Of a DNA stretch of 64,000 nucleotides, positions 51,604-61,513 are shown in pieces. The notes below the pieces were generated by a model, which was not told the DNA's origin, ran no database searches, and saw only the letters and a program-made list of their open reading frames with translations. This DNA comes from Streptomyces sp. NBC_00683 (GTDB lineage Bacteria; Actinomycetota; Actinomycetes; Streptomycetales; Streptomycetaceae). The number at the start of each line of letters is the position of its first letter. Position 1 is the stretch's first letter. The stretch covers positions 992,001-1,056,000 of the forward strand of contig NZ_CP109013.1 in the NCBI RefSeq assembly GCF_036226745.1, written 5' to 3'. Position numbers and translations under genes: made by a program.

Positions 51604-53184
51604 TCAGCCCAGCCGGGCGGCGATGTGGTCGCCGACGCGCAGGGCGTTGGCGATGGCGGTCAGTGACGGGTTCACCGCGCCGATGCTGGGGAAGAAGCTG
51701 GTGTCCACGACGTAGAGGTTGTCGAGGTCGTGGGCCTTGCAGTTGACGTCGAGGGCCGAACTCCGCGGGTCGTCGCCGAACCGCACGGTGCCGGCCTGGT
51801 GCGCGGTGGCGCCGATCGGCATGCCCTTGTGCAGGTAGATGCTGTGATCCAGCAGATGGTGCTCGTGCATGCCCAGGTGCCCGAGCATGCCCCGCAGCTT
51901 GTGCTGGAGGCGCTTCAGCCCGGCGACGTTGTTCTTCTCGTCGAGGGCCAGGTGAATGGCGTCGTCCTTGTCGAGGGTCACCCTGCTCTCGGGCAGCGGA
52001 AGGTCCTCCCCGCACAGCCAGAAGTCGACGGCGTGGTGCGCGAGGACCTCGAAGGGCATGTCGGGCAGGACCGCGCCGGCCCAGCGCGGTGCCTCGCCGT
52101 GGATCTGTTCGGCGTCCGACTTGCCGAGCATCTGGATGCCGCCGAGCGGATAGTCCCAGTCGTCCGCGCCCAGGTACCAGTCGTTCAGCGCCAGTGTCTT
52201 CTGGAACCTGGTGGGGTTCGGTTCCTTCGACACCGCCATCAGTGCCAGGTTGTTGTGCCGCATGTAGTGGCGCCCGACCACGCCCGAGCTGTTGGCCAGT
52301 CCGCCAGGGTGCTTGTCGTTGGCCGAACGCAGCAGCAGGACGGCGGAGTTGACCGCGCCTGCGGCGACCACCACGATGTCGGCGCTGAATTTCTCGGTGG
52401 TTCCGTCCTTGAGTTCGGCGACGACTCCGGTGACGGTGCGTCCGGTCGAGTCGGTCTCCAGGCGCCGGACATCGGCGTGGGTCACCATCGTGACGTTGTC
52501 GTACGTGAGCGCCGGGTCGACGCAGATCACCTGCGCGTCGGACTTCGCGCCCACCAGGCAGGGGAAGCCGTCGACCCTGTCACAGCGGATGCAGACGCTG
52601 TCGTGGGTGGCCCGGCCTTGCTCGTCCTGGGTGAGGTTCACGCCGATGGGCAGGTGGAAGGGGTGCAGGCCGACCTTCTCCAGGTCGTCACTGAGCTGCT
52701 GGATGCGCGCCTCGTGCTCCACCGGCGGGTACGCGTACTGCGCGCCGGCCGGCCCTTCCGTGGGGTCCTCGCCGTGTCGGCCGTGAACCAGGTAGAGGTG
52801 CTCGGCCTCGGTGTAGTACGGCTCCAGGTCCTCGTAACGGATCGGCCAGGCCGGAGAGATGCCGTCGTGGTGACGCAGTTCCCCGAAGTCCTCGGGCCGG
52901 AGCCGGAAGAGTGCGGCGCCGTAGAACTTGGTGTTGCCCCCGACGTAGTAGTTGACCTCCGGCGGGAACTGTTTGCCGTGCTTGTCGTACCAGAACTCGG
53001 GGGCACGGTACTTGCCCTTGACGAAGACGGCGGTGGAGTCCCAGTTGTCACGCTCCCGGGGCAGGTATCCGCCGCGCTCCAGGATCAGGACCCGTTTGCC
53101 GGTGGGCGCCAGCCGGTGCGCGAGCGTACCGCCACCCGCTCCCGTACCGATGATGATGACGTCGTAGTGCTGATCGTCTGCCAT
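51604..53184 (-). CDS. GMC-family FAD oxidoreductase
   Basis: This 526-residue flavoprotein starts with the dinucleotide motif 'VIIIGTGAGGGTLAHRLA'. It has the GMC N-domain 'VGGNTKFYGAALFRLRPEDF' and a C-terminal catalytic half with 'HQAGTVRFGDDPRSSALD' and 'SIGAVNPSLTAIANALRVGD'. It oxidises an alcohol or sugar hydroxyl. No signal peptide is seen, and the genes of a gluconate-2-dehydrogenase-type complex are absent. It sits between the cyclase-family hydrolase and the SpoIIE regulator on the same strand. Sugar-oxidising context suggests a polyol or aldose substrate. Confidence 0.9.
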   Translation of the reverse strand: MADDQHYDVIIIGTGAGGGTLAHRLAPTGKRVLILERGGYLPRERDNWDSTAVFVKGKYRAPEFWYDKHGKQFPPEVNYYVGGNTKFYGAALFRLRPEDFGELRHHDGISPAWPIRYEDLEPYYTEAEHLYLVHGRHGEDPTEGPAGAQYAYPPVEHEARIQQLSDDLEKVGLHPFHLPIGVNLTQDEQGRATHDSVCIRCDRVDGFPCLVGAKSDAQVICVDPALTYDNVTMVTHADVRRLETDSTGRTVTGVVAELKDGTTEKFSADIVVVAAGAVNSAVLLLRSANDKHPGGLANSSGVVGRHYMRHNNLALMAVSKEPNPTRFQKTLALNDWYLGADDWDYPLGGIQMLGKSDAEQIHGEAPRWAGAVLPDMPFEVLAHHAVDFWLCGEDLPLPESRVTLDKDDAIHLALDEKNNVAGLKRLQHKLRGMLGHLGMHEHHLLDHSIYLHKGMPIGATAHQAGTVRFGDDPRSSALDVNCKAHDLDNLYVVDTSFFPSIGAVNPSLTAIANALRVGDHIAARLG

Positions 53185-53344
53185 GAGAGGGTCCCGTTCT
53201 AGGAGTCATCGGCTGTCCTGGCCGTCGCGCCCGTCCGGGGGTCTGGACCGTGCTGCTCCAGGCAGACATGCGCACAATTGGGATATTCGCGCCACCAAAT
53301 CTCAACGTATCGGGTGGTCCGGACGGCGGCGACCCGGGGAGCCC

Positions 53345-54289
53345 TCAGAGGACGGCGATCGGGTTCACCGGTGAACCCGTGGCGTGCGGCAGCCTCAGCG
53401 GGGCGATCACGCAGAGGAACGACCACCGTCCCTCCGCCTCGCAGGCCGGTACCAGGTCCTCGAACTGCAGGTAGTCCAGCAGATGGAGGCCCATGGCGTG
53501 GATCGCCAGCACATGCACGGGGAAGTCGACCCCCTCGGTGGAACTCGGGGCCGTGTCGTTGTTCCCGTCGCCGCCGAGCACGGCCACCTTCCGGTCAGCC
53601 AGGAACTCCATCGCCGTCGGATGGAGGCCGACGCGCTCACGTGCCGCGTGCCACGGTCCGAGCTCCGCGCGGCGTCGGCGGTGACCGACCCGGACGAACA
53701 GGAGGTCGCCCTCGCCCACGCGGACGTCCTGGGCGGTCTCGGCGGCGGTGAGGTCGTCAGCGGTCACGTGATCACCGGGTTCGAGCCATGGCACGCCGCG
53801 CAGCCGCGGAATGTCCAGCAGCACGCCGCGACCGACGATCCCGTCGCGGGCCGCCGCGATGGAGAGGGCAGTTGCCCCGCTCGCCGTGACACTGCTCGCG
53901 GCCACGCCGCCGTGGAGGGTGCCGTCGTAGATCACGTGGCAGAGGGCGTCGATGTGGCTGTCGGCGTCCCCGTGCACGTTCATCGCGAAGCTGTCCCTCG
54001 CGAAGTGGAGCCCGTGCGAGGTGTCTTCGTCGGGCTGCCCGATCATCCGGTGCCTCGCGGGCTCCGGATTGTCCGGGCCCGGCAGTGTGTCCACCGGCGC
54101 GGCGAGCGTGACTGTCCGGCCGGTCCGTACCTCCCGGGCGGCGGCCACCACCCGGGCAGGAGTCACGACGTCCAGAGCGCCTCTGTCACCCGCCGCCCAG
54201 GCGGCGCGGGAGCGCAGGCGCCGGTACAGCACGCCGAACTCGTCCTCGGTCAGCCGTGGCGGTCCGCCCGGGCGGGTATCGGTGACCAC
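53345..54289 (-). CDS. Cyclase-family hydrolase (kynurenine formamidase-like fold)
   Basis: This 314-residue protein has the metal-binding motif region 'NVHGDADSHIDALCHVIYDG', equivalent to HxGTHxDxPxH of the cyclase superfamily. It also has 'RGVLLDIPRLRGVPWLEPGD' and 'HAMGLHLLDYLQFEDLVPAC'. The superfamily hydrolyses amides or lactones with Zn or Mn. A lactonase-like role would complement the nearby dehydrogenases, but that is only inference. The GTG start at 54289 begins a codirectional run of nine genes. Confidence 0.85.
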   Translation of the reverse strand: MVTDTRPGGPPRLTEDEFGVLYRRLRSRAAWAAGDRGALDVVTPARVVAAAREVRTGRTVTLAAPVDTLPGPDNPEPARHRMIGQPDEDTSHGLHFARDSFAMNVHGDADSHIDALCHVIYDGTLHGGVAASSVTASGATALSIAAARDGIVGRGVLLDIPRLRGVPWLEPGDHVTADDLTAAETAQDVRVGEGDLLFVRVGHRRRRAELGPWHAARERVGLHPTAMEFLADRKVAVLGGDGNNDTAPSSTEGVDFPVHVLAIHAMGLHLLDYLQFEDLVPACEAEGRWSFLCVIAPLRLPHATGSPVNPIAVL

Positions 54290-54742
54290 GGCTCAGCTCC
54301 CTCGCACAGCGTCGGACCCGGGAACGGCACACGAGGCCGGCCCGCCAGCCTGCAGGTAGCCCATCAAGCCGTGTTCGGCATCGACAGAACGGCGATTCAT
54401 GGCTGCTCCGGAATCTCGGCATCCAGGATCGTGTCAACTGCGGTACGCCTCCAGCAGCCGCCGCAGAAGACACACCGCAGCCTCCCATCCGGAGCACTCG
54501 GCAAGAGCCTGAAATCTTCGGACACGCCGCTGCCAGTCCCTCGCCTGCACCGCACGGCCGATCCGTCCCTTGCACTCCGCGTCTTTCAGCGGCGGATGAC
54601 GCCCTGGCGGCCTCTCGACGGGTGATGCGCGGAGTGCCCCGGAGGCCCGTGCCGTGGAAGTCGCGGGTCACCGGGGCACCTGTTGGACTGTCATGTCGAA
54701 GCGATCACACGTCGGCCATCAGTCCTCGCCCGGGCGATTCGT
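54290..54742. other. Gap of about 450 bases with no recognised gene
   Basis: No frame has a supported start. Short scraps recall insertion-sequence debris but none is identifiable. Confidence 0.4.
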
Positions 54743-55447
54743 TCAGGCGTCGGCCTGGAGGCGCAACCCCGCCAGGGTCAGGTCCAGCGCGGCGCGAAAC
54801 TGCTCGATGTCGTCGTGCCCGTCGAACTCGTCGACGATCTCGTGCACGAAGGGGAAGTCGCGGGCATCGAGCTCCCGCCACGTCGCGGCGAACCGCCCGA
54901 GGAATTCGTCGCGGCCGACGGCGCCGTCGAGAACCTCCTGAGGGGGTTCCTGCCCCAGGTCGACCGCGGAACCGACGACGACCGTCGTGATCGCCGAGAC
55001 GGCATGGAACCGCTGGCGCGCGGTGAGTTTCAGCCGCAGGGTCGGCCGCCCCAGCATGTCGTACAGGCGCAGGGCATTGCCCTGGACATCGGTGTTGCGC
55101 ATGAAGTAGTTCCCGAGCCAGGGCCGCACCAGGATCGCGTCGAACAGCGCCAAGGACATCGCGCGCAGGTCGTCGATCGGGTCGTCGCCGGGCTCGAGCG
55201 CCTCGATGTCGGCGAGGACGCCGCCGATGACGTGATCGGTGGCGCGGTCGAGCAGTTCGTCCTTGCTCGCGACGTACCAGTAGATGCTGGCCACGCCGCC
55301 TCCGAGGCGCTGTGCGAGCGCCCGGAACGTCAACGCCGAAGGACCCGCTTCGTCGAGCAGCGCCACCGCCTCGGTGAGCACGGACTCCATCGAGTGCGAA
55401 GCCCGACGACGGCCGCCTGCGGCGGCACGGTTCTGGTGGCGCGGCAT
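54743..55447 (-). CDS. TetR-family repressor of the divergent MFS gene
   Basis: This 234-residue TetR protein has the DNA-binding segment 'LTFRALAQRLGGGVASIYWY' (about residues 40-59) and a TetR_C-type ligand domain. It is divergent from the 14-helix MFS gene at 55550, an arrangement typical of drug-responsive efflux. Three TATCGAAC/GTTCGATA boxes fill the 102-base gap between the starts. The ATG at 55447 follows a GAAGG-containing stretch. Confidence 0.9.
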   Translation of the reverse strand: MPRHQNRAAAGGRRRASHSMESVLTEAVALLDEAGPSALTFRALAQRLGGGVASIYWYVASKDELLDRATDHVIGGVLADIEALEPGDDPIDDLRAMSLALFDAILVRPWLGNYFMRNTDVQGNALRLYDMLGRPTLRLKLTARQRFHAVSAITTVVVGSAVDLGQEPPQEVLDGAVGRDEFLGRFAATWRELDARDFPFVHEIVDEFDGHDDIEQFRAALDLTLAGLRLQADA

Positions 55448-55472
55448 GACTTCTGCCCTTCGTTTGCATCTC

Positions 55473-55534
55473 TATCGAACGCTGTTCTATCGTACCTCAT
55501 GGAACACCGTTCGATACTCGATCGGTGTTCGATA
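55473..55534. promoter_or_regulatory. Operator boxes shared by tetR and MFS genes
   Basis: TATCGAAC occurs at 55473-55480, and its complement GTTCGATA at 55509-55516 and 55527-55534. The region is AT-richer than its surroundings and lies between the divergent starts, so it is a strong candidate for TetR control of both genes. Confidence 0.75.
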
Positions 55535-55549
55535 GAAAGGAGCGCCGCC

Positions 55550-57022
55550 ATGACGACCGCGATGCTGAAACCCCCCGTCTCCCGCACCTATCCCTCTCTG
55601 CGCGCCGCGTGGATCCCGCTGGCCGCTCTCTGCCTGGCCTTCTTCGTGGAGATGGTCGACAACACCCTGCTGTCCATTGCGCTGCCCACCATCGGGCGCG
55701 ACCTCGGCGGCGGGACCACCGCGCTGCAGTGGGTCACCGGCGCGTACTCACTCACCTTCGGCGGTCTGCTGCTCACCGCGGGCTCCATGGCCGACCGGCT
55801 CGGCCGCCGCCGCGTCCTGCTCGTCGGGCTCGCCGTGTTCGGCGCGCTGAGCCTGTGCGCCGTCTGGGTCACCACCGCGGGCGAGCTCATCGCCCTGCGC
55901 GCCGCGCTCGGCATCGCCGCCGCGGCGATGGCCCCGATCACGAACTCGCTGGTCTTCCGCCTCTTCGACGACAAGGCGCTGCGGATGCGCGCCATGACAC
56001 TGATGATCGTCGTCGGCATGTCCGGCTTCATCCTCGGACCGCTGATCGGCGGCACGGCCCTGGCCCACGTGCGCTGGGAGTGGCTGCTCGTCGTCAACGC
56101 CCCGATCGCTGTGATCGCCTGGATCGGGGTCCGCCTCGGCGTCCCGACCGACCGGCCCGAGGACCTGACCCGCGACCGGCTCGACATACCGGGCGCCGCG
56201 CTGAGCGTCGCCACCATCGGGCTCGCCTGCTACGCACTGACCAGCGGCGTCGAGAACGGCTGGCTCTCCGCCCTCACCATCGGCTCGGTCGCGGGCGCGG
56301 TCGTAGCAGCGACCGCCTTCGTCCGGCACGAGCGCCGCACCCGGGCCCCCATGCTGGACCTCAGCCTGTTCTCCAACGGCACGGTCCGCGGCGCAGCGGT
56401 GGCACAGATCGGTACGTCCATCGCGATGGCCGGCGTGATGTTCGGACTCATCCTCCACTTCCAGTACGCCTACGGCTGGAGCCCCGTACGGGCCGGCCTC
56501 GCCAACCTGCCGCTGATCGTGACCATGCTGCTCGCGACGCCCGTGTCCGAGGGCCTGGCCCGCCGCTACGGCCACCGCGTCGCCTGCCTGGTGGGCGCGG
56601 CCTGCCTGGCCGTCGCGCTGGCGGGACTGTCCTGGGGCGTCGAGCACGGCTACCTCGTCATCGCGCTCTGCATGGTGCTCATGACGGTCGGACTGCGGAC
56701 CGTCATGACGATCTGCGCGGTCGCGCTCGTCGACTCGATGCCGGCCAACCGCACCTCGATGGGAACCGCGCTCAACGACACCGCGCAGGAGGTCGGCACC
56801 AGCGTCGGCACCGCCGCGGTCGGCACGCTGATCGCCGCACTGGTCACCACCCAGCTCCCGGCCGGTGTGTGGAGCAGCGACCTCGTCACCTCCTTCTTCC
56901 ACGGCGAGCGAATCGCCTACGCCGTGCTCGCCGTCGCCGTCGGCCTGATCGCAACGGTCGGCGCGCTGAGCCTCACGGACTCCCGCAGTGTGGAGGAGGC
57001 AGCGCCCGCGGAGGTCGCCTGA
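55550..57022 (+). CDS. MFS multidrug efflux transporter (DHA2, EmrB/QacA-like)
   Basis: This 490-residue transporter has 14 predicted membrane helices. It carries motif A 'GSMADRLGRRRVLLVGLAVF' after helix 2, 'VDNTLLSIALPTIGRDLG' in helix 1 and 'GFILGPLIGGTALAHVRWEW' in the antiporter motif region. It exports cationic or amphipathic compounds using the proton gradient. AAAGGAG precedes ATG 55550. It is regulated by the divergent TetR protein. Confidence 0.93.
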   Translation: MTTAMLKPPVSRTYPSLRAAWIPLAALCLAFFVEMVDNTLLSIALPTIGRDLGGGTTALQWVTGAYSLTFGGLLLTAGSMADRLGRRRVLLVGLAVFGALSLCAVWVTTAGELIALRAALGIAAAAMAPITNSLVFRLFDDKALRMRAMTLMIVVGMSGFILGPLIGGTALAHVRWEWLLVVNAPIAVIAWIGVRLGVPTDRPEDLTRDRLDIPGAALSVATIGLACYALTSGVENGWLSALTIGSVAGAVVAATAFVRHERRTRAPMLDLSLFSNGTVRGAAVAQIGTSIAMAGVMFGLILHFQYAYGWSPVRAGLANLPLIVTMLLATPVSEGLARRYGHRVACLVGAACLAVALAGLSWGVEHGYLVIALCMVLMTVGLRTVMTICAVALVDSMPANRTSMGTALNDTAQEVGTSVGTAAVGTLIAALVTTQLPAGVWSSDLVTSFFHGERIAYAVLAVAVGLIATVGALSLTDSRSVEEAAPAEVA

Positions 57023-57761
57023 CCGGACCACGGTCCACCTCGTGAGCAGGCGATGGAGGCGATCCGTGCAGCGTGGGACGTATGCCGGGTCCGGCTGTGT
57101 GCACTGGGCGGCGGTACCTAACCCCGATAGGACTCCAGCAGCCGCCGTTAAAGCTAGAAATTACGAAGCCCAGCGCACTGGATCAACCGAATCGGAACGG
57201 GCTGTCGGTCAGACCCCGGTAGCGGAGGCCATGCGTCGACAGCCCGCGTCAGGAGAGCGAGAGGGGGTGCCCTCTCGCGCGGGGGTTCCCGAGCGCCCGG
57301 TGGTCCGGAACCCCTGCATGATGACCCCATAAGAACATCAGCACTGGGCAGGACTCGAACAACCTGAGGCGCTTGGCTATCTTGATCCGCTCGACGACAT
57401 CGTAGACACGAACGATGCGTTCACCCAGCAGACGACCCGCCGCTGGGCGAGGAGCCACCGCAGCGCCCCGGCCCGGTAAGTCGCGGTTCATCGGCTGGTC
57501 CGCCACCCGAAGGCCACCAAGTCCGCCGCCGTGTTCCGCAACATCAAGAGCGCGTAATGCCCATGCACGCTGTATCCAGGAAACATGCTCGACGAGCTCG
57601 TGAGGGACGTCGAGCATGGCAGGATACGGAACCAACAGGGCCTCTTCGGTCGCCGGTGTGTTGAGTGAGATCACCACGCCAACGACGAGAGGCCCTGGCT
57701 CGTCACCGCACTTGCTGACCAGCCCGTTCACCTGCCAGCACAGGATGAAAGAGGCTCACTG
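57023..57761. other. Insertion-sequence debris, 740 bases without an intact gene
   Basis: On the minus strand, 57573-57731 reads 'LLVPYPAMLDVPHELVEHVS', resembling the N-terminus of an IS5-like transposase, and then loses similarity. On the plus strand a frame ends 'VHRLVRHPKATKSAAVFRNI', which I cannot place. The rest shows no gene. Confidence 0.45.
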
Positions 57762-57798
57762 AACCTGTTTGACCCTGCGTTGGAGGGTGAAACAGGTT
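57762..57798 (-). terminator. Stem-loop after the HNH gene
   Basis: Arms of 15 bases (AACCTGTTTGACCCT and complement, one mismatch) and a 7-base loop lie 59 bases beyond the HNH stop on the minus strand. Confidence 0.75.
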
Positions 57799-57856
57799 TA
57801 CTGCGTGTTCCAGATGTCGGCCTTGCCTGTTTGGACAAGGCTCCTCGCATGGCTGG

Positions 57857-59032
57857 TCAGAATGCTGCATCCTTTTGCCGGGCGAGCTCGCCTAGGACCC
57901 TCGTCAGCTCTTTCCTGGTGCGGCCGTACGTCTTGACGCGGTGGCAATTGGGGCATAGCGCCACCATGTTCCACGGAAGATCAGGGCCACCGTCCTCAAG
58001 GGCATGGACGTGGTCCACTTCCAGGATTGCGCTGCCGTCGTCCTTTACGTCGGCTGGCTGCCCCGCGCACCCAGGGTTCTCGCACAGCCCGCCGCAGCGC
58101 ACAAGGACGGCGTCCCTTGACTGTTCAATCCGGGCCCGCTTGGAGGAGCTCTTACGTCGAATCCCGCGCATCGTTGGCTCACGCTGCTCGGCAATGGCGA
58201 CTAGGCGTCGGTACTCCGAGCGCCTGTCACGGCGCCGTTGCTCGTGGATGACGGCTGAGCTCGGGGGGATCACCTCCAAAGTCTCCTCGACCTGAACCAG
58301 CTTCCCGGCCTCGCATTTCCTGTGTCGAAACTGGCCAAGCTGAAGTCCGCCCTTCTCGCATACGGGGCAGACCCTGCCGTCAGGGTAATTAAGGGGGTGG
58401 TTCTTCGCTGTCGAGGCATTCACTACTCCTACCGCGGCGGGAGTGGTGCTATCCCCCGTAATCTCGACAGATGTGACCACCAGAGAGCCGCTGAAGGCCT
58501 TCTGCTCGGCTCGGAGGACTAGGAGAGCAGCCTTCTCCTTTTCCTCGGGGTTCGTCAGATCCTTCTGCGCCATCTGAAGCGCCTGGACTCTGTCGGTGAG
58601 CCGACGGTCCGCCGCCTGGAACCGATGTTGGGCCTCCCGGTGTCGCTGTTCCGCGATCTGGAGCTGTTTCAGCGCGGCGGCATGCCGCTTGGAATTCAGT
58701 TGGGCCTTCTCGGTCGCCTGCCGCGCCGCGTCGAGCCTTTGCTGATCCAGGGTGACTGCTTGGCTGTCGCTGAACCGCTGTTGGCGGGCGCGGCTGAATG
58801 CGGTGAGAGCGGGCTCAAACCTCTTCCACGCGGCCGAGACTCCAAAAACTGCGGGTGAGGGCATATCGGGGCGCGGGGCACTCAGCCGGACAGGCGGCTG
58901 CGGCTTGACACCTCGGCGAGTACGTCGGCGAGTACGTCGGCGAGCAGACGGTAGCGCAGGCGGCAGGTTGGGAGGTTGGAACAGCGGGGTGAGGGACGCC
59001 TTCGGGGTCTCCGGAGGTTGCGGCAACATCAT
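57857..59032 (-). CDS. HNH endonuclease with coiled coil and zinc finger
   Basis: This 391-residue protein has a basic Pro-rich N-terminus (1-60), a long coiled coil (about 80-185, 'LKQLQIAEQRHREAQHRFQA'), a cysteine motif 'CPVCEKGGLQLGQFRHRKC' and a C-terminal HNH nuclease ('EVDHVHALEDGG', 'NMVALCPNCHRVKT', with zinc cysteines in 'CGGLCENPGC'). HNH domains of this kind cut DNA in restriction systems, homing and phage packaging. No methyltransferase or phage gene lies next to it, so the role is open; anti-invader defence is plausible. Base composition is less GC-rich than its neighbours. Start ATG 59032; an internal ATG 58864 would omit the Pro-rich part. Confidence 0.85.
   Translation of the reverse strand: MMLPQPPETPKASLTPLFQPPNLPPALPSARRRTRRRTRRGVKPQPPVRLSAPRPDMPSPAVFGVSAAWKRFEPALTAFSRARQQRFSDSQAVTLDQQRLDAARQATEKAQLNSKRHAAALKQLQIAEQRHREAQHRFQAADRRLTDRVQALQMAQKDLTNPEEKEKAALLVLRAEQKAFSGSLVVTSVEITGDSTTPAAVGVVNASTAKNHPLNYPDGRVCPVCEKGGLQLGQFRHRKCEAGKLVQVEETLEVIPPSSAVIHEQRRRDRRSEYRRLVAIAEQREPTMRGIRRKSSSKRARIEQSRDAVLVRCGGLCENPGCAGQPADVKDDGSAILEVDHVHALEDGGPDLPWNMVALCPNCHRVKTYGRTRKELTRVLGELARQKDAAF
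58913..58943. repeat. 12-base tandem repeat in the HNH gene
   Basis: The unit CGGCGAGTACGT occurs twice and then partly a third time. On the minus strand it encodes the RRRT repeats in the basic N-terminal segment of the HNH protein. Copy number could vary without changing frame. Confidence 0.75.
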
Positions 59033-59191
59033 CCTTCTATGCAGGTGGAAGTCGGCCTGGCCCGCCTTGTTTCGTCGGCGGCAAACCCAATGCTGTCCCG
59101 TCAGACGCTGCTCTCGGTCGCCTTGACCAAAATGTTGTCTCCCGTCTGGCTAAGACCGTGTCCTACGTGAGATCGGCTCGTTCGGTGAGTT

Positions 59192-59520
59192 ATGGGGCGG
59201 GGTACATGGAGTTGGATTGTTCCGGACGGGCTGTGGGAGATCGCGGAGCCGCTGGTCCCGCCGTCGAAGGTGCGGCCGCAGGACACGCCTGATGAGACGC
59301 TGTTCGCGGCGATCATCTACGTGCTGGTGAGCGGATGCGCCTGGCGGGCGTTGCCGCCGTGCTCCGGGATATCGAAGTCGACGGCCCACCGCAGATTCCT
59401 CCTCTGGTCGCGAGCCGGTGTGTGGGGCCGGCTCCATGAGGAGATCCTGCACCGCCTGGATGACGCCGGTCTGCTGGATCTGTCCCGGGCCGTTCTCGAC
59501 TCCGCCCACGTGAGGGCTAA
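59192..59520 (+). pseudogene. 5' part of an IS5-family transposase
   Basis: ATG 59192 opens 'MGRGTWSWIVPDGLWEIAEP' and continues 'YVLVSGCAWRALPPCSGISK' to 'AVLDSAHVRANLDLS', where the frame stops soon after the first catalytic Asp. The remaining two-thirds is missing. The truncation point adjoins the IS1380-type element, so that element (or a deletion next to it) probably removed the rest. Confidence 0.85.
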
Positions 59521-59680
59521 CCTCGATCTTTCGTGACGGTCCGTCGGTTTCTTCGGCGGGCCGTTTCGGTTGTTCGGGCTGGTGGTGGGCACGTTGATGG
59601 CCCGGCTGTCGCGTCGGGTGGCGCCGGGTTCCACGGCTCCGGTCAGGGTGGTGCTGCTCGCAGGGGCGGGAGCAGGCTGG

Positions 59681-61115
59681 TCAGCCGGGGTTCGGGAGAG
59701 CTTCGAGCCGGGCGATGGCTTCGGTTATCACGTCGGTCCAGGGCCAGTGGCGTGCGAATCTCAGGTGCCGGCGACGGGCAGTCGTGACGAGTTGGGCGGC
59801 GGCGGAGAAGAGGCGGAGCCGGAGTCGGCGGGGCTCCCACCTGGGGGTTTTTCCGGTCAGGGCGAGCATGGGCAGCCAGGCCAGCAGGTCGAAGGCGATC
59901 TGGACGATCTCCAGCCAGATCTGGTTCTGTGCGGTGTCGTGCAGGGGCAGGTTGCGCAGGCCGGTGGCGCGGGCGGCACGGATGCGGTCGTCGGCCCGTG
60001 CGCGTTGGCGGTGCCGCAGTTCGAGTGCGGCAATGGGGATGTCGGTGGTGCTGGTGGCGAACGCGGTGAGCCGGAGGCCGTCGGCGTCGGTGAACCGCAA
60101 CTGGCGCCGGGGTGGGGTCGTTCCTTGCGGACGATCAGCCGCATGCCCTTCGGCCAGCCCTTGAGGACGTCGCCGGCCAGTTCGGCGACCCAGGCGCCGT
60201 CGCGGATATCACCTTTCGGTTCGACGGCGGGTGTCCACGCGGCGGCCGGGACGTTGAGGACGGCTTGGTGGATGGCGTCGGTGATGGTCATGCCGACCGA
60301 GTACGACAGCCACCTGCCCCGCTGGCGAGCCACGCAACGAACTCGTGGGTGCCGCCTGCGGAGTCGGTACGGATCAGCGGCTGGCGTCCACGCCGGTACT
60401 TCTTCGGCAGCTGGACCAGAGCGAGTTGGGCGGTGGTGATGTGGTCGGCGGCGGTATCGCTGCCCGCGTTCCCCGGCCGCAGCAGCGCGACCACCGGCTC
60501 TCCGGTGCCGCCGCTTCCGTGATCGACGAAGCCAATCAGCGGGTGGTGTCCGTAAGTCTTCTTCCAGGTCGCGGTGGCGTCCTGCTTGTCGGAGTGGGCC
60601 AGCACCAGCACCCCGTCCAGGTCCAGGTCCACGATCACCTGTCCGGTGGTGTCCGGCGACGAGGCTCCGGCCAACTTCCAGACGCGCTCGCGTGCTTCGG
60701 CTCGTGCTGACCGGATCGCGGTCAGGGCCTTCGAGCCGGCCGCGGCGAGGGTGTCGATGAGGCGGGAGACGGTCGGGTCGGAGGCCACTGAGCCGAACAC
60801 GGCCGGCTCGGCCCGCATCATCCCGACATCCGCGAGGCAGTCCCCGCCCAGCGCGACCGCGAGGGCGACATCCAGCACGGTCTTGCCCAGATCGTGCACC
60901 GCCCGAGCCTTCCGCCACGGCGCCAGCGCCGTTGATATCGCGGTGTCCAAGCCGGACTTGCGGACGGTCTCGACCAGCAGCACGCCCCCGGCCTGGGAGA
61001 CGACCGCCCGGCCGCCGCCCTCGAAGCGGACACGCGGGTACGACCCGATACGCTTCTTCGCCTGAGAAGTGCTTCTTTCCACGGCACGATCTGGACCCTC
61101 GACAAGTCCTACCAT
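59681..61115 (-). pseudogene. IS1380-family transposase with two frameshifts
   Basis: Starting at 61115 the minus strand reads 'SQAKKRIGSYPRVRFEGG', 'KTVLDVALAVALGGDCLADV', 'VASDPTVSRLIDTL' and 'VIVDLDLDGVLVLAHSDKQD', typical of IS1380 transposases. The frame shifts near 60325 ('WLSYSVGMTITDAIHQAVLN') and again near 60105 ('RFTDADGLRLTAFATSTTDI'), ending at 59681. The three parts together give a near full-length protein of about 475 residues. It is inactive unless the shifts are sequencing errors. Terminal repeats were not identified; the 144 bases from 59537 to 59680 probably hold one element end. Confidence 0.85.
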
Positions 61116-61513
61116 TGCAGGTCAGGAGCACTTCTCGCGTTTTCGATCACGCTTTGGACAGCCCACGTCGTGGAAGCCCGAGGTTAGCTCGGGCGGAGAA
61201 CACACGAGCAGGAGAAGGCTGCCTGGTTGGAGGACAAGCGGGCCGAGGAACAGGCGGCGTCCGAAGCGCGGCCCCAGCCGTGCCGTATGCCTCTTTTGGA
61301 GAGGTACCAAGCGGGCAGTCGCCTTGGCTGTGCGCTGCCGCCACAAGGGCCTCGCTGCCGCCTACACCACCCAACGCCGACTCCGCCGCACCAATTGACA
61401 GGCAGGCATGCGGACGCTCATCACCCACTCACGCCGGTTTACCCGTTCGGGCGAAGAGGCATCCGTTCAACTGCGCAGTCGGGTTCACAGCTTTCACCTG
61501 GAAGCGGTTCGAC
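61116..61513. other. Gap upstream of the SLATT-like gene
   Basis: About 400 bases probably containing the right end of the IS1380-type element and the promoter of the next gene. No coding sequence is supported. Confidence 0.4.

Noticed and set aside
54683..55549. Upstream extension of the MFS frame to 54683
   Set aside because: The extension crosses the divergent TetR gene; ATG 55550 has a strong AAAGGAG and the MFS similarity starts there.
57100..57330. Possible group II intron-like or RNA-like stretch
   Set aside because: A few G-rich boxes recall intron ends, but no domain V hairpin or reverse transcriptase is present.
60932..61513. In-frame extension of the SLATT-like gene to 60932
   Set aside because: It overlaps the IS1380 transposase on the other strand and shows no similarity; ATG 61514 starts the hydrophobic segment.
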